Origin: Chitinophagaceae bacterium
Lineage (GTDB): Bacteria > Bacteroidota > Bacteroidia > Chitinophagales > Chitinophagaceae
Direction: 5' to 3'
Length of the DNA stretch: 38,954 bases
Assembly: GCA_009996675.1 (NCBI GenBank)
Contig: JAACZQ010000006.1
Location: forward strand, 1 to 38,954
A program made the translations under genes and the position numbers. Shown here piece by piece: positions 1 to 8,216 of this stretch; the stretch's first letter is position 1; each line of letters begins with the position of its first letter. Under the pieces are notes generated by a model, which was not told the origin of the DNA, made no database searches, and was given only the letters and a program-made list of their open reading frames with translations.

Positions 1-1105
1 GATAGTCGCTGCTAACGTATTCCCGCTTTTGCTGATTCCGGATCGTATAGTTCAGGTAATCATCACTGATATTATCGAATTGCGGATTAATAATAAACTT
101 GCCCTTTTTATCGATAAATCCGTACTGACCACCACTTTTTACTGCCGCCATATCGCCATCGAAAGAAAAGGCCATGTCAAATTGAGGGTTAATAACAAAT
201 TTACCCTCATCATCTACATAGCCCCAACTGCGTCCGGAGGAAACCGGTGCCAGGTTATTTCCGTTAAATAAGCGTATCTCTTCAAACTGCGGGTTAATGA
301 CGAGCTTACCTTCCTTATCCGACCAACCCCATTTACCTCCGGAGTTCACCGCATATCTGCTCCCATCCGGGATAATTGCTTTAAACTGCGGGTTTAAAAC
401 ATACTGGCCTTTCGTGTCAATAATGCCTGCCTGATTCCCGTTTTGCACAATTGCTTTTCCTTCATAAAAATCCGATGCGTACCCGAATTGAGGGTTAATA
501 ACAATCTTACCTTCTTTATCTATATATCCATATTTACCACCTTCTGCCGTAAACACAGCCATTCCATCAGAAAAATTTCCTACACTATTGTATTGTGGCT
601 GAATTTTTATTTCGCCTTTGGTATTAACAAAACCCCACTTCACTTTATCGTCCTGATCGCGAACAGAAAAAGCTGCCAGACCTTCGCTGAAGTTAAATAC
701 ATTTTCTGCATTTTGTAAAACAAACAGCGCCTCTCCTTTGGTGTTTATCCCCTTAGGTGCTTCATTTTCTGCTACAACCATGGCAACGCCATCGTTAAAA
801 TCTGTAGCATTGATAAACGTGGGATTAATCAGGTATTTTCCCTCTTTGTTGATAAAGCCATACTGGGTTTTATCGTCGTTACGAACCGCAACGATTGCCA
901 TCCCATCCCGAAATAGACTGGCATATTTAAATTGCGGGTTTATGACAATTTTTCCCTTTCGGTCGGTATAGCCCCAGCTATCCCCATTTTTAACGGGAAT
1001 GAGATCGGTAGCGGGTTTATTCCCACCGCCTCCACAACCAATGATGAAGGTTGCAAACAATACTGCCATTAATTGGCAACAGTAGTTGGTAAGTTTATTT
1101 TGCAT
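1..1105 (-). CDS. WG (KWG) repeat lipoprotein, 3' end outside the window
   Basis: The minus-strand frame is open from an ATG at 1105 to the left edge, so the C-terminus is missing. The first 24 residues form a lipoprotein signal ending FIIGC, followed by a short Gly-rich linker. The rest is eight or nine tandem units of about 40 residues built on a [WY]G[YF]xDKxGKxxINPQF core, the hallmark of WG-repeat proteins. One unit near residue 120 is degenerate. WG repeats form beta-propeller-like or solenoid surfaces in secreted Bacteroidota proteins; the ligand is unknown. AGGAAACC just upstream of the ATG may serve as ribosome binding site, although many Bacteroidota genes do not rely on one. The stop of the membrane-protein gene at 1117-1800 lies 11 bp upstream, so the two are probably cotranscribed. 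The family call is secure; the biological role is not known. Confidence 0.85.
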   Translation of the reverse strand, partial: MQNKLTNYCCQLMAVLFATFIIGCGGGGNKPATDLIPVKNGDSWGYTDRKGKIVINPQFKYASLFRDGMAIVAVRNDDKTQYGFINKEGKYLINPTFINATDFNDGVAMVVAENEAPKGINTKGEALFVLQNAENVFNFSEGLAAFSVRDQDDKVKWGFVNTKGEIKIQPQYNSVGNFSDGMAVFTAEGGKYGYIDKEGKIVINPQFGYASDFYEGKAIVQNGNQAGIIDTKGQYVLNPQFKAIIPDGSRYAVNSGGKWGWSDKEGKLVINPQFEEIRLFNGNNLAPVSSGRSWGYVDDEGKFVINPQFDMAFSFDGDMAAVKSGGQYGFIDKKGKFIINPQFDNISDDYLNYTIRNQQKREYVSSDY

Positions 1106-1116
1106 AGGTTTCCTTA

Positions 1117-1800
1117 TTATTTAAAAAATGATTTGGCAATCACTTGCAGCAGATAGATGGATACGATGATTACCAGAGGAGACAGGTACCAGGACATGGC
1201 ATCATTAGTACCGGCAGACTTTAATGATTGCTGGACAATATTGAATAACATGAGGAGCATATAAAAAAGCACGAGGCCAACAATCAGTCCCAGATCCTTT
1301 AAATTGTCGTAGTCGCCCATTGAGAAACTGGATAGATTAACATCTTTCGATACCATAGCAATCAGCCCGATAACAATAATGATAACCGACGTAGGAATGC
1401 CACAAAGCGCCCCGGTCAACAACTCATTTTTGAAGACCGGCTTCCCGGATATTGATTTTATCAGAAAAACCAAGAGGGTAATGATTACCAGGAATAACCC
1501 CATAAGCAGTCCCAGTTTAATTAAGGTGCCGAAACCCACATATTGGCGCATATCACCCAGTGCCAGATAAGGAATCAGTATGTACAACAACATGGTTGTG
1601 CATATAAGTACAACGGAATTGAAATAGCTGGTTTCGGATTTTTCCGATAAAATAGCAGCTGTGCCCTGTATGGGCTCCGTAAATATTTTTTTGACAATAG
1701 TTGGCAGGCCTTTTTTATAGAACTCCATAACTTTCTCTTTATTGAAAGCGGGTTGCTGGCCTGTTGTTTGTTCCGGATTGGTGGTGGGTTGATGTTCCAT
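1117..1800 (-). CDS. Multispanning membrane protein, YIP1-like
   Basis: The product has 227 residues. A polar Gln/Pro-rich N-terminus of about 60 residues contains FTEPIQGTAAI and is followed by about five hydrophobic spans (roughly residues 63-80, 92-112, 128-150, 168-188 and 206-224). A cytosolic leader carrying an F.EP.G-like segment before five helices recalls bacterial YIP1-family proteins, but that is a resemblance and not a proven assignment. It sits directly upstream of the WG-repeat lipoprotein gene with an 11 bp gap, implying an operon. No enzymatic motif is visible. Confidence 0.75.
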   Translation of the reverse strand: MEHQPTTNPEQTTGQQPAFNKEKVMEFYKKGLPTIVKKIFTEPIQGTAAILSEKSETSYFNSVVLICTTMLLYILIPYLALGDMRQYVGFGTLIKLGLLMGLFLVIITLLVFLIKSISGKPVFKNELLTGALCGIPTSVIIIVIGLIAMVSKDVNLSSFSMGDYDNLKDLGLIVGLVLFYMLLMLFNIVQQSLKSAGTNDAMSWYLSPLVIIVSIYLLQVIAKSFFK

Positions 1801-1894
1801 ATTGTTGGTTTTTGTAATCGTTTGTGAACTTAACCTGTAGAACCGGCTAGAGCTATTTCAATTTATTATCTGCTGCCGGTCGTTTATTTTTTGA

Positions 1895-2425
1895 TCAATC
1901 AGACTGTATATCCTTTTTTTCGCCAGACGTTTTGGTAATGATATTTATATGAATGGCCGGGCCTGCTGGGCTTTTCCGCTGATTGTTTTTTTGTTGATCC
2001 TTATCCCCCAAATAAGAAATCGCAATGATTAAGACAAAGCAGAAAAGTGCTATCCAGTATACCATGGTTACACCATCAAATACAGGTATTGCATGATTAT
2101 GCTGAATGGCTTCATTTTTCATTGACAGCTGAATAAATATCAATGAAACAAGCCCGGCCAATCCAAAAAGAAATCCCGTGCTGGTAGCTGCTTTGAGGAT
2201 ATGGCTGGCCAAACCCGCGAATGCAGCTGATATTATGACGAGAATCCAGTAATGCACAGCATACCAGGATTTACTAAGCCAGTAAATACCGTATCCCGAA
2301 ACCCTAATGCCCGCTTCACTTCCAACCGGCAGTACCTTGAATAACGGAAGCGCCAGCAAGAACAATACTGCCGAATAGAGCATAATCATGATCAAGCCCT
2401 GGCTTTTATAGATGTGCCGATACAT
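1895..2425 (-). CDS. Hypothetical inner-membrane protein, four predicted spans
   Basis: The product is a 176-residue protein I do not recognise. It has about four hydrophobic segments (near residues 12-30, 55-75, 80-103 and 122-142) and a polar, positively charged tail rich in Lys, Gln and Ser. The ATG at 2425 is followed by a short YRHIYKSQG stretch before the first span. It reads in the same direction as the two genes to its left and is separated from them by 94 bp, so it may belong to the same transcription unit. No conserved catalytic residues are evident. Confidence 0.7.
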   Translation of the reverse strand: MYRHIYKSQGLIMIMLYSAVLFLLALPLFKVLPVGSEAGIRVSGYGIYWLSKSWYAVHYWILVIISAAFAGLASHILKAATSTGFLFGLAGLVSLIFIQLSMKNEAIQHNHAIPVFDGVTMVYWIALFCFVLIIAISYLGDKDQQKNNQRKSPAGPAIHINIITKTSGEKKDIQSD

Positions 2426-2589
2426 AGGTAATCAGTCGCTTAATAAGACCGTTCATAAACTTAGATGAATACAGATATGGGATATATGGGCATTGATTAA
2501 TCGGTGGCTTTCATTTATTATTTGAATTACCTAATGGATTTTTTTTAATTATCTTGTGTTACCCCCTTTTTACCCTAAATGAATTAGGC

Positions 2590-4449
2590 ATGTATTGCTT
2601 TTGTCTAAAAAGGAGGCGTTTTGCCCTGCTCAGTATCCTGCTTGTGCTAACCGGATGGTCAATACAATCTCACCCCCTTTTCGCACAGGACTATCGTTTC
2701 GATAAATCTTATACAGACTCACTGCAGGCTGTTATCAAAAAAGGGCCGGAAGACACCAATATTATTATCCCTTATATTCTGCTGGCCGATGCCTTAAAAA
2801 TGGTGCAAACGCAGGAGGCACTGAAAACAACCGAAAAGGCATTGACAATCGCCTCCCGCCTGAACTGGCCCAGGGGTATGGCCATGGCATATCTGGGCCG
2901 GTCCACTGTATTATTTGAAGCTGCCCAATACCAGCAAGCGATTTCTTTTGCCTTGCAGTCCCGTGAAGCCGTCAAAAAAATAACCTATGATGAAGATGCC
3001 AAAAATGCATTTATTGCCCGGATCGATCAAACACTTGGACTCATTCATTCCCGGATCGGGAATTTCAGGAAAGCGCTGGAGTTCCTGATCCCGTCGCAGA
3101 AAGCATTTTTCAAATATGGCGATACCACCGAGGCAATCATTGGCGGATTGAATATCGGTCAGTGCTATATGAATAACCTGGATTATAAAAACGGAGAATT
3201 GTATCTGAAAGAAACCATGAAAATGGCTCAGCAATACCAGGTATGGCCGGTAGTGGTTCGCTGTTATACCAATCTGGGCTTTTCGATGAAGTGGCAGAAA
3301 AATTATCCCGCATCAATAGCTTACTTCAGGGCATCCCTCCAGCTGGCACAAGCCATCAATGATATTTCAATTGTTGCACAGAGCTATGCAGAACAGGCAG
3401 ATAATTTTCTTCGCATTAACCAATTAGACAGTGTTGAATACCTCGCTAAAACCGGATTGAAATGGGCGCAATCCCTCCAGTCCAGGGAAATGCAACGCAT
3501 TTGCTACCGTGCCCTCACTGAATTGTATGAAAGAAAAGGTCAGTTTGCCAAGGCCCTGGAAACCTTTAAGATCGATAATGCAATCAAAGACAGCATTACA
3601 AACGATACGAAAAAGGAAGAAGTTGTTCAGTTGGAGATGAACTATCAGATGAAGCAACAGGAAGAGCTGGCCAAAGCCCGACTGGAAAGCGAACAACAGA
3701 TACGGATGATCATCTCCATTGCGCTGATCATCCTGGTATTTGCAGCAATTCTTTTATTCCTGTTTTATAAAAAAAGGCGTGATGCACTGGATCGACAGAA
3801 AGATGCAGAATTTGCCACCAGTGTTGCCGAATCAGAGCTCCGGTTTCTACGCCTGCAAATGAATCCCCATTTCCTGTTCAATGCATTAAACTCTATCGCA
3901 GATTTTATCCGTAAAAATGACCTGGAACTGGCAGACCGGTATTTAACCCGCTTTGCCAGGTTAATGCGACAAACACTGGAATATTCCGCCCAGAAAGAAA
4001 TCAGTCTGCAGGAGGATCTGAGCACTTTGGAATTATATCTCAGCCTGGAACAGCTTCGGCTCAACAATGCATTCGCTTACCGGATAGAAATAGATCCGGA
4101 CGTAGACCTGGAACATACCATGGTTCCACCCATGCTGCTACAACCCTTCGTTGAAAACAGTATCTGGCATGGCTTTGCCCGTATCAGTAATGGAGGCATG
4201 ATCCATATACACATCAAAAAAGAAGGCGACCTGTTGCAATACAATGTAGAAGACAATGGATCGGGACTTGATAACACCAAAACTACCAGCACTGCACCCC
4301 GTGACAAAAAATCCATGGGCGTAAGTATCACCCGGGAACGCATTGCCATCCTGAATAAATTACGTTCTGGTAAGGGCGGATTAAATATTGTAGGAACGGG
4401 GCATGGTACACGGGTACTGCTCTCCATTCCATTTTTAATAAACGACTAA
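2590..4449 (+). CDS. TPR-containing LytS/YehU-type sensor histidine kinase
   Basis: The product has 619 residues from the ATG at 2590. An upstream TTG at 2554 would add 12 residues before the signal peptide, so I prefer the ATG. Order of parts: signal peptide ending PLFAQ; periplasmic tetratricopeptide-like helical repeats (about residues 50-340); one transmembrane span (about 373-395); a coiled coil; and a His_kinase domain with LRLQMNPHFLFNALNSI, phospho-acceptor His near 427. The C-terminal HATPase has an N box (PFVENSIWHGF) and a G box (EDNGSGL). This domain plan is typical of Bacteroidota kinases paired with LytTR regulators. The response regulator starts 10 bp downstream, so they form an operon and a likely signalling pair. 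The stimulus is unknown. Confidence 0.93.
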   Translation: MYCFCLKRRRFALLSILLVLTGWSIQSHPLFAQDYRFDKSYTDSLQAVIKKGPEDTNIIIPYILLADALKMVQTQEALKTTEKALTIASRLNWPRGMAMAYLGRSTVLFEAAQYQQAISFALQSREAVKKITYDEDAKNAFIARIDQTLGLIHSRIGNFRKALEFLIPSQKAFFKYGDTTEAIIGGLNIGQCYMNNLDYKNGELYLKETMKMAQQYQVWPVVVRCYTNLGFSMKWQKNYPASIAYFRASLQLAQAINDISIVAQSYAEQADNFLRINQLDSVEYLAKTGLKWAQSLQSREMQRICYRALTELYERKGQFAKALETFKIDNAIKDSITNDTKKEEVVQLEMNYQMKQQEELAKARLESEQQIRMIISIALIILVFAAILLFLFYKKRRDALDRQKDAEFATSVAESELRFLRLQMNPHFLFNALNSIADFIRKNDLELADRYLTRFARLMRQTLEYSAQKEISLQEDLSTLELYLSLEQLRLNNAFAYRIEIDPDVDLEHTMVPPMLLQPFVENSIWHGFARISNGGMIHIHIKKEGDLLQYNVEDNGSGLDNTKTTSTAPRDKKSMGVSITRERIAILNKLRSGKGGLNIVGTGHGTRVLLSIPFLIND

Positions 4450-4459
4450 TATACCTATC

Positions 4460-5209
4460 ATGTTACAGGCAATTATTATAGACGACGAAGCCCATTGCCG
4501 GGACCGGCTTAGTGCACTCATAGAAGCGCATCTTTCAGAGAAACTAACCCTGTTGGGTACTTGCAAAACAGTAGCCGAAGGCATCGCAACCATCAAAGAG
4601 CAAAAGCCGGATCTTATTTTCCTCGACATACAAATTGATGACCGCATTGGTTTTGAAGTGATCGAAGCATTTGAAAAAATCGATTTTCAGGTCATATTCA
4701 CCACTGCGCACGACCAATATGCTTTGCAGGCCCTCCGCTGCAGTGCATTGGATTATCTGCTCAAACCAATTGATATAGATGATTTATTGGTAGCTGTAGA
4801 AAAAGCTGAGTTTCAAAAACACAAACAAAAAAAACTGGAAAATCTGGAAAACCTGATTTATAATCTGGGTGCCGGGAACCGCGATAAAAAAATTGCCATA
4901 CCCACCGTAAACGGTTTCAGCTTTGTCAATACCACCGAAATCATCCGCTGTGAAAGCAACGTGAATTATACAACCCTCTTTTTTACCAATAAGCCCAAAA
5001 TGACCGTTGCCAAAACCCTGAAAGAATTTGAGGAAATGCTCACGCCTTATGGCTTTTTCCGGGTACACAATTCACACCTGATCAACCTGGATTTTATTCA
5101 GGCCTACAATAAAGGAAAAACCGGGGTGGTTAAACTCATCGACGGGTCAGAAATTGATGTGTCCTCCAGAAGAAAAGATGATTTTATGCGGGCCATTGGC
5201 TCCCTGTAA
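4460..5209 (+). CDS. LytTR-family response regulator
   Basis: The product has 249 residues. The N-terminal receiver domain (about 1-120) shows the acidic pair DDE at 8-10, the phospho-acceptor Asp56 in LIFLDIQ, a Thr in IFTTAHD and the conserved Lys in LLKPID. The C-terminal LytTR DNA-binding domain (about 145-249) contains IIRCESNVNYTTLFF and FFRVHNSHLINL. It lies 10 bp after the TPR kinase gene and is very probably its partner. LytTR proteins usually bind direct repeats upstream of their targets. The only response regulator in the window, it could also serve the orphan kinase at 7291-8103. Confidence 0.95.
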   Translation: MLQAIIIDDEAHCRDRLSALIEAHLSEKLTLLGTCKTVAEGIATIKEQKPDLIFLDIQIDDRIGFEVIEAFEKIDFQVIFTTAHDQYALQALRCSALDYLLKPIDIDDLLVAVEKAEFQKHKQKKLENLENLIYNLGAGNRDKKIAIPTVNGFSFVNTTEIIRCESNVNYTTLFFTNKPKMTVAKTLKEFEEMLTPYGFFRVHNSHLINLDFIQAYNKGKTGVVKLIDGSEIDVSSRRKDDFMRAIGSL

Positions 5210-5258
5210 ATGTGACCAATGAATCCCCAAAACCGATTTTTCTTTTATAGGCCGGTTA

Positions 5259-5277
5259 TATATATTTGAAATATATA
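5259..5277. promoter_or_regulatory. Perfect AT palindrome overlapping a -7-like element
   Basis: TATATATTT-G-AAATATATA has perfect 9-bp arms around one base. It contains TATATTTG (5261-5268), which matches the Bacteroidota TAnnTTTG -7 element, and lies 35 bp before the ATG at 5312. A palindrome over the promoter core suggests a repressor or autoregulatory operator for the downstream regulator gene. AT-rich palindromes can occur by chance, so the operator reading is tentative. Confidence 0.45.
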
Positions 5278-5311
5278 CCATACCTGTTGAACCTGATTTT
5301 AACCCCAAACT

Positions 5312-6139
5312 ATGGATCGCAGTATTCCTACACCCGAAGAAATCATGGGTATTTACCGGAACCTGGCCGGCACAATTTTCAGTAAAGCAGACTATGCAAA
5401 GGAAATTCCCGACGATGTTTTATCGCGGGAATATGAACTGCTCAAAAAAACCAATGACAATGAAAAATTTGTATTGGTCATCAACCTGAAGGACATGACT
5501 TTTGAGCAGGTGCATGATGTAGATAAGGTATTGGGTTACAGCAATGCTTCCTTCAGCATGTACGATTATTTAAAAATCATTCACCCATTACATGCGCCTG
5601 TTCATTTCATAACTTCCACAGAAATGGTTCCATCCCTCATGCGGGGCGACTGGAATATTGAGTTCATGAAGCAACGCCTGATTACCCTTATTGCACTCAG
5701 GCACCAGAACGGCACATATTATTTGTTCAAGCGCGTAGGATATGTATGGCAATACACCATTGAAGATGGCAAAACAAAATTGCTCTCCTATGTGAATGAA
5801 TTTATTCTGATCGACGAATTCAAAGATCAGCCCTACGGAATCCGAACTGCTGGCGAAGGGTCTGTACCCAAAGAATGGCTGGCCCAGCAACTAAACCGGT
5901 TGAAAATGATTTTTGAGAACGAAAATTTCTATGCCCCACAAGAACTGAGAATATTACGCGAATATGCCAACCGGAAAGCCGTAGATGCTTCCGATATCGC
6001 TTCCATTCTTGATATCACCCGCAATACCGTATTAACCCATAACAAAAGAATCCTGCAAAACACCGAACTATTATTCGGGAAAAAATTTGATTCGGCCAGG
6101 GATGTGGCAGAGTTCCTGAAAAGCGTAAACATCCTGTAA
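5312..6139 (+). CDS. PAS-like sensor with C-terminal helix-turn-helix (LuxR-like) regulator
   Basis: The product has 275 residues. Residues about 55-170 look PAS-like (FVLVINLKDMTFEQVHDVDKV and later NGTYYLFKRVGYVWQY, a pattern seen in PAS-bearing transcription factors). Residues about 205-275 form a helix-turn-helix with the pattern LRILREYANRKAVDASDIA then TRNTVLTHNKRIL, resembling LuxR/GerE-type recognition helices in Bacteroidota. It has no membrane segment, so it is a cytoplasmic regulator. It follows the LytS/LytTR pair after about 100 bp and has its own promoter-like palindrome, so it is likely a separate unit. The target is unknown. Confidence 0.7.
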   Translation: MDRSIPTPEEIMGIYRNLAGTIFSKADYAKEIPDDVLSREYELLKKTNDNEKFVLVINLKDMTFEQVHDVDKVLGYSNASFSMYDYLKIIHPLHAPVHFITSTEMVPSLMRGDWNIEFMKQRLITLIALRHQNGTYYLFKRVGYVWQYTIEDGKTKLLSYVNEFILIDEFKDQPYGIRTAGEGSVPKEWLAQQLNRLKMIFENENFYAPQELRILREYANRKAVDASDIASILDITRNTVLTHNKRILQNTELLFGKKFDSARDVAEFLKSVNIL

Positions 6140-6145
6140 CGAGGC

Positions 6146-7207
6146 CTACTTGATGTCCAGTATATGTTTGATAAGCTGGAAGAAATAGGCCCTGCCACCC
6201 AGGTTTTGCGCGTTGACCGGTATTTTAATATTGAATGCATAATTAGGAAACCGGTAATTCATCCACAGGAAATAACGGATATACAAATGATAATCGGTAT
6301 CACCACTCATGGCATACTCAAATGTACTTCGCCATTCTGAAGCTGTAATATTGACCAGTATTTCATGATTCAGGTTGGGCATTAAATTCTTCCCCCTTTC
6401 CGAAACCTCGGCTTTAATGGGAAAGAGGAATGGGTTCTGCTCTTCTTTTCGCCGCTTCGATTGCTGGTAACTGAGCGTGAGCAGTTGTTCTACATTGCGC
6501 AGGTTTTTCAGCATAATCAACTGATTGTCGGAAGGCCTTGGTCCCTCGTAATTAAAATGCATCAGCGCCCCGAACATCACGGGATTCTCGGCATAGGATT
6601 CAATATAAAAAGGTACCTGGTTATTCATTCGCTCCAGTTCATCCATCAGCAGATCCATATCACCCCCCTTGTTTTTGTAAAAAGCCAGGAAAATAGTCGC
6701 CAGGTTCATCTTGGTTAAATCCATAAAATCCGATGATGAAAAGCCAGACTTCTTCACATCACCAATGCGCTTATTAAACTGGTTATACATGAAGTCAATG
6801 TTCTCAATTCTATACATCATAAAATGATAGATCATCGTCTTGAAAAGCTGCTGAAACAGGTCGTGATAAGCTGCATTGGGGTTTGTACTGGTCCGTACAT
6901 CAATTCTGATTCCGGGAAAACCCTTACCCACTACATAGGGATTGCCATTGATATCGGTTTTCTTAAGAATCACACAGGAGGCAAAGGCAATACAACGCCC
7001 GTCCTCGAATGCGTACGTAATGATTAGTTTTTCCAGGTGTGTCGGTTCTATATAAATAGCCAGTTTCTGTGCATTGAAGCCAGGTACCGCCACTTCGGCC
7101 ACCACCGTAATAAACTGATCGATATCGGGACTCATCACCACTTTATTACGCTTGATGATGCTTTTCCGGTCGATTTGTATTGTTTTAAGGATAGGCAGAC
7201 TGGACAT
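6146..7207 (-). CDS. Hypothetical protein of 353 residues
   Basis: I do not recognise this family. The ATG at 7207 is clear. The protein is soluble with no signal peptide or membrane span, and mixes alpha and beta: an early beta-rich part (LAIYIEPTHLEKLIITYAF), an aromatic helical middle (MIYHFMMYRIENIDFMYNQ), and a C-terminus with HLYIRYFLWMNYRFPNYAF. Its stop lies only 6 bp beyond the stop of the convergent regulator gene at 5312-6139. It is divergent from the orphan kinase at 7291, and the 83 bp between them hold a perfect palindrome, which suggests that the pair is coregulated. Confidence 0.65.
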   Translation of the reverse strand: MSSLPILKTIQIDRKSIIKRNKVVMSPDIDQFITVVAEVAVPGFNAQKLAIYIEPTHLEKLIITYAFEDGRCIAFASCVILKKTDINGNPYVVGKGFPGIRIDVRTSTNPNAAYHDLFQQLFKTMIYHFMMYRIENIDFMYNQFNKRIGDVKKSGFSSSDFMDLTKMNLATIFLAFYKNKGGDMDLLMDELERMNNQVPFYIESYAENPVMFGALMHFNYEGPRPSDNQLIMLKNLRNVEQLLTLSYQQSKRRKEEQNPFLFPIKAEVSERGKNLMPNLNHEILVNITASEWRSTFEYAMSGDTDYHLYIRYFLWMNYRFPNYAFNIKIPVNAQNLGGRAYFFQLIKHILDIK

Positions 7208-7236
7208 ATTTGTATGATTAAGGGTTATCGTATGCA

Positions 7237-7261
7237 GTTTGTCACTAGGGTAGTGACAAAC
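7237..7261. promoter_or_regulatory. Perfect 11-bp-arm palindrome in a divergent promoter region
   Basis: GTTTGTCACTA-GGG-TAGTGACAAAC has perfect 11-bp arms. It sits between divergent start codons at 7207 (minus) and 7291 (plus), so it is not a normal terminator position. A shared operator for a dimeric regulator is the simplest reading. No gene next to it is an obvious DNA-binding repressor; the PAS/HTH protein at 5312 is the closest candidate. Confidence 0.55.
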
Positions 7262-7290
7262 CGTTTTGGGTTCGTTTTTATTTTAGGGTC

Positions 7291-8103
7291 ATGAACCAAC
7301 TGCTAATACCCAGGCTAATCCAATGGCTTTCCGGCTGCTGGCTGCTATTGGGTATTGTGCTGCTCACCGATTACTGCTACACCCCGCTTTTCCCCGGGAT
7401 ACCCATACTGAAACCATTGAGTATCCTGAGTTGGGGAGGCTTCCCGGTTTACCTGCTATACACACTGTGGACCCGCTCCCGCAAAAAGCAATCGGCCCTC
7501 GAAGAAAAACTGCGGCGACTGCAAATGAATCCACACTTCCTGTTCAATATGCTCAATTCCATTGCCGAAATGAGCCGGCAGCAAGGTCCCGCAGCGGTCG
7601 ACCGTTTTCTCGTTCGGTATGCCAGGCTCATGCGTTTGGTGCTGGACCACTCGAACAATGAACTCATCAGCCTCTCGGAAGAACTGGAGATGATCCGCAT
7701 GTATCTCGAACTCGAATGCACCAGAAAAAACCATACGTTTACCTATGATATTTCATTAGATGCAGATATTGATGCGGATACTGTTTTTGTTCCGCCACTG
7801 TTACTACAGCCTTTTGTAGAAAACAGTATCTGGCATGGCTTACAAAATATCGAAAACGGTTCCATTAAAATACAAATCATCTATAACCCGGATCACCTTG
7901 AATACCTGGTTACCGATAATGGTTCAGGCATCAATCCCGCTATCGCACAAGCCCAACATAGCGGTTCTGGCAAAGGAATAAAAATCACCCGTGACCGTAT
8001 CCGCTATCGCTGGCAAAGCTGGTGGCCTCCGGCCGATTTTCTGCAATTGCGCAATCAGCATGAAGGTTTGCAGGTAGCTATCCGCGTGCCGTTGATTCAA
8101 TGA
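7291..8103 (+). CDS. Short LytS-type histidine kinase, orphan
   Basis: The product has 270 residues. Two N-terminal transmembrane spans (about 10-30 and 39-60) lead straight into a His_kinase domain with LRRLQMNPHFLFNMLNSI (phospho-acceptor His82). The HATPase domain follows with PFVENSIWHGL and VTDNGSGINP. It has no TPR or periplasmic sensor, unlike the kinase at 2590. Its catalytic core is closely similar to that kinase, so they are probably paralogues. No response regulator adjoins it; the nearest is the LytTR protein at 4460-5209. The N-terminal membrane hairpin alone would have to sense the signal. Confidence 0.9.
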   Translation: MNQLLIPRLIQWLSGCWLLLGIVLLTDYCYTPLFPGIPILKPLSILSWGGFPVYLLYTLWTRSRKKQSALEEKLRRLQMNPHFLFNMLNSIAEMSRQQGPAAVDRFLVRYARLMRLVLDHSNNELISLSEELEMIRMYLELECTRKNHTFTYDISLDADIDADTVFVPPLLLQPFVENSIWHGLQNIENGSIKIQIIYNPDHLEYLVTDNGSGINPAIAQAQHSGSGKGIKITRDRIRYRWQSWWPPADFLQLRNQHEGLQVAIRVPLIQ

Positions 8104-8164
8104 TTCCAGTCTTATTTCCCCAACCACTCCGTAAAAGTAATGACGTTCCCTGCCGACTAAACCT

Positions 8165-8179
8165 GCAATTATTAATTGC
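8165..8179. other. Short perfect palindrome between convergent genes
   Basis: GCAATTA-T-TAATTGC lies in the 113 bp between the convergent ends of the orphan kinase and mnmH. It could form a weak hairpin acting as a bidirectional terminator, but it has little GC and no clear T tract, so its function is uncertain. Confidence 0.25.
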
Positions 8180-8216
8180 GGTCATTCAGTGATTAATCGT
8201 TGATTGCTGTTGATCT

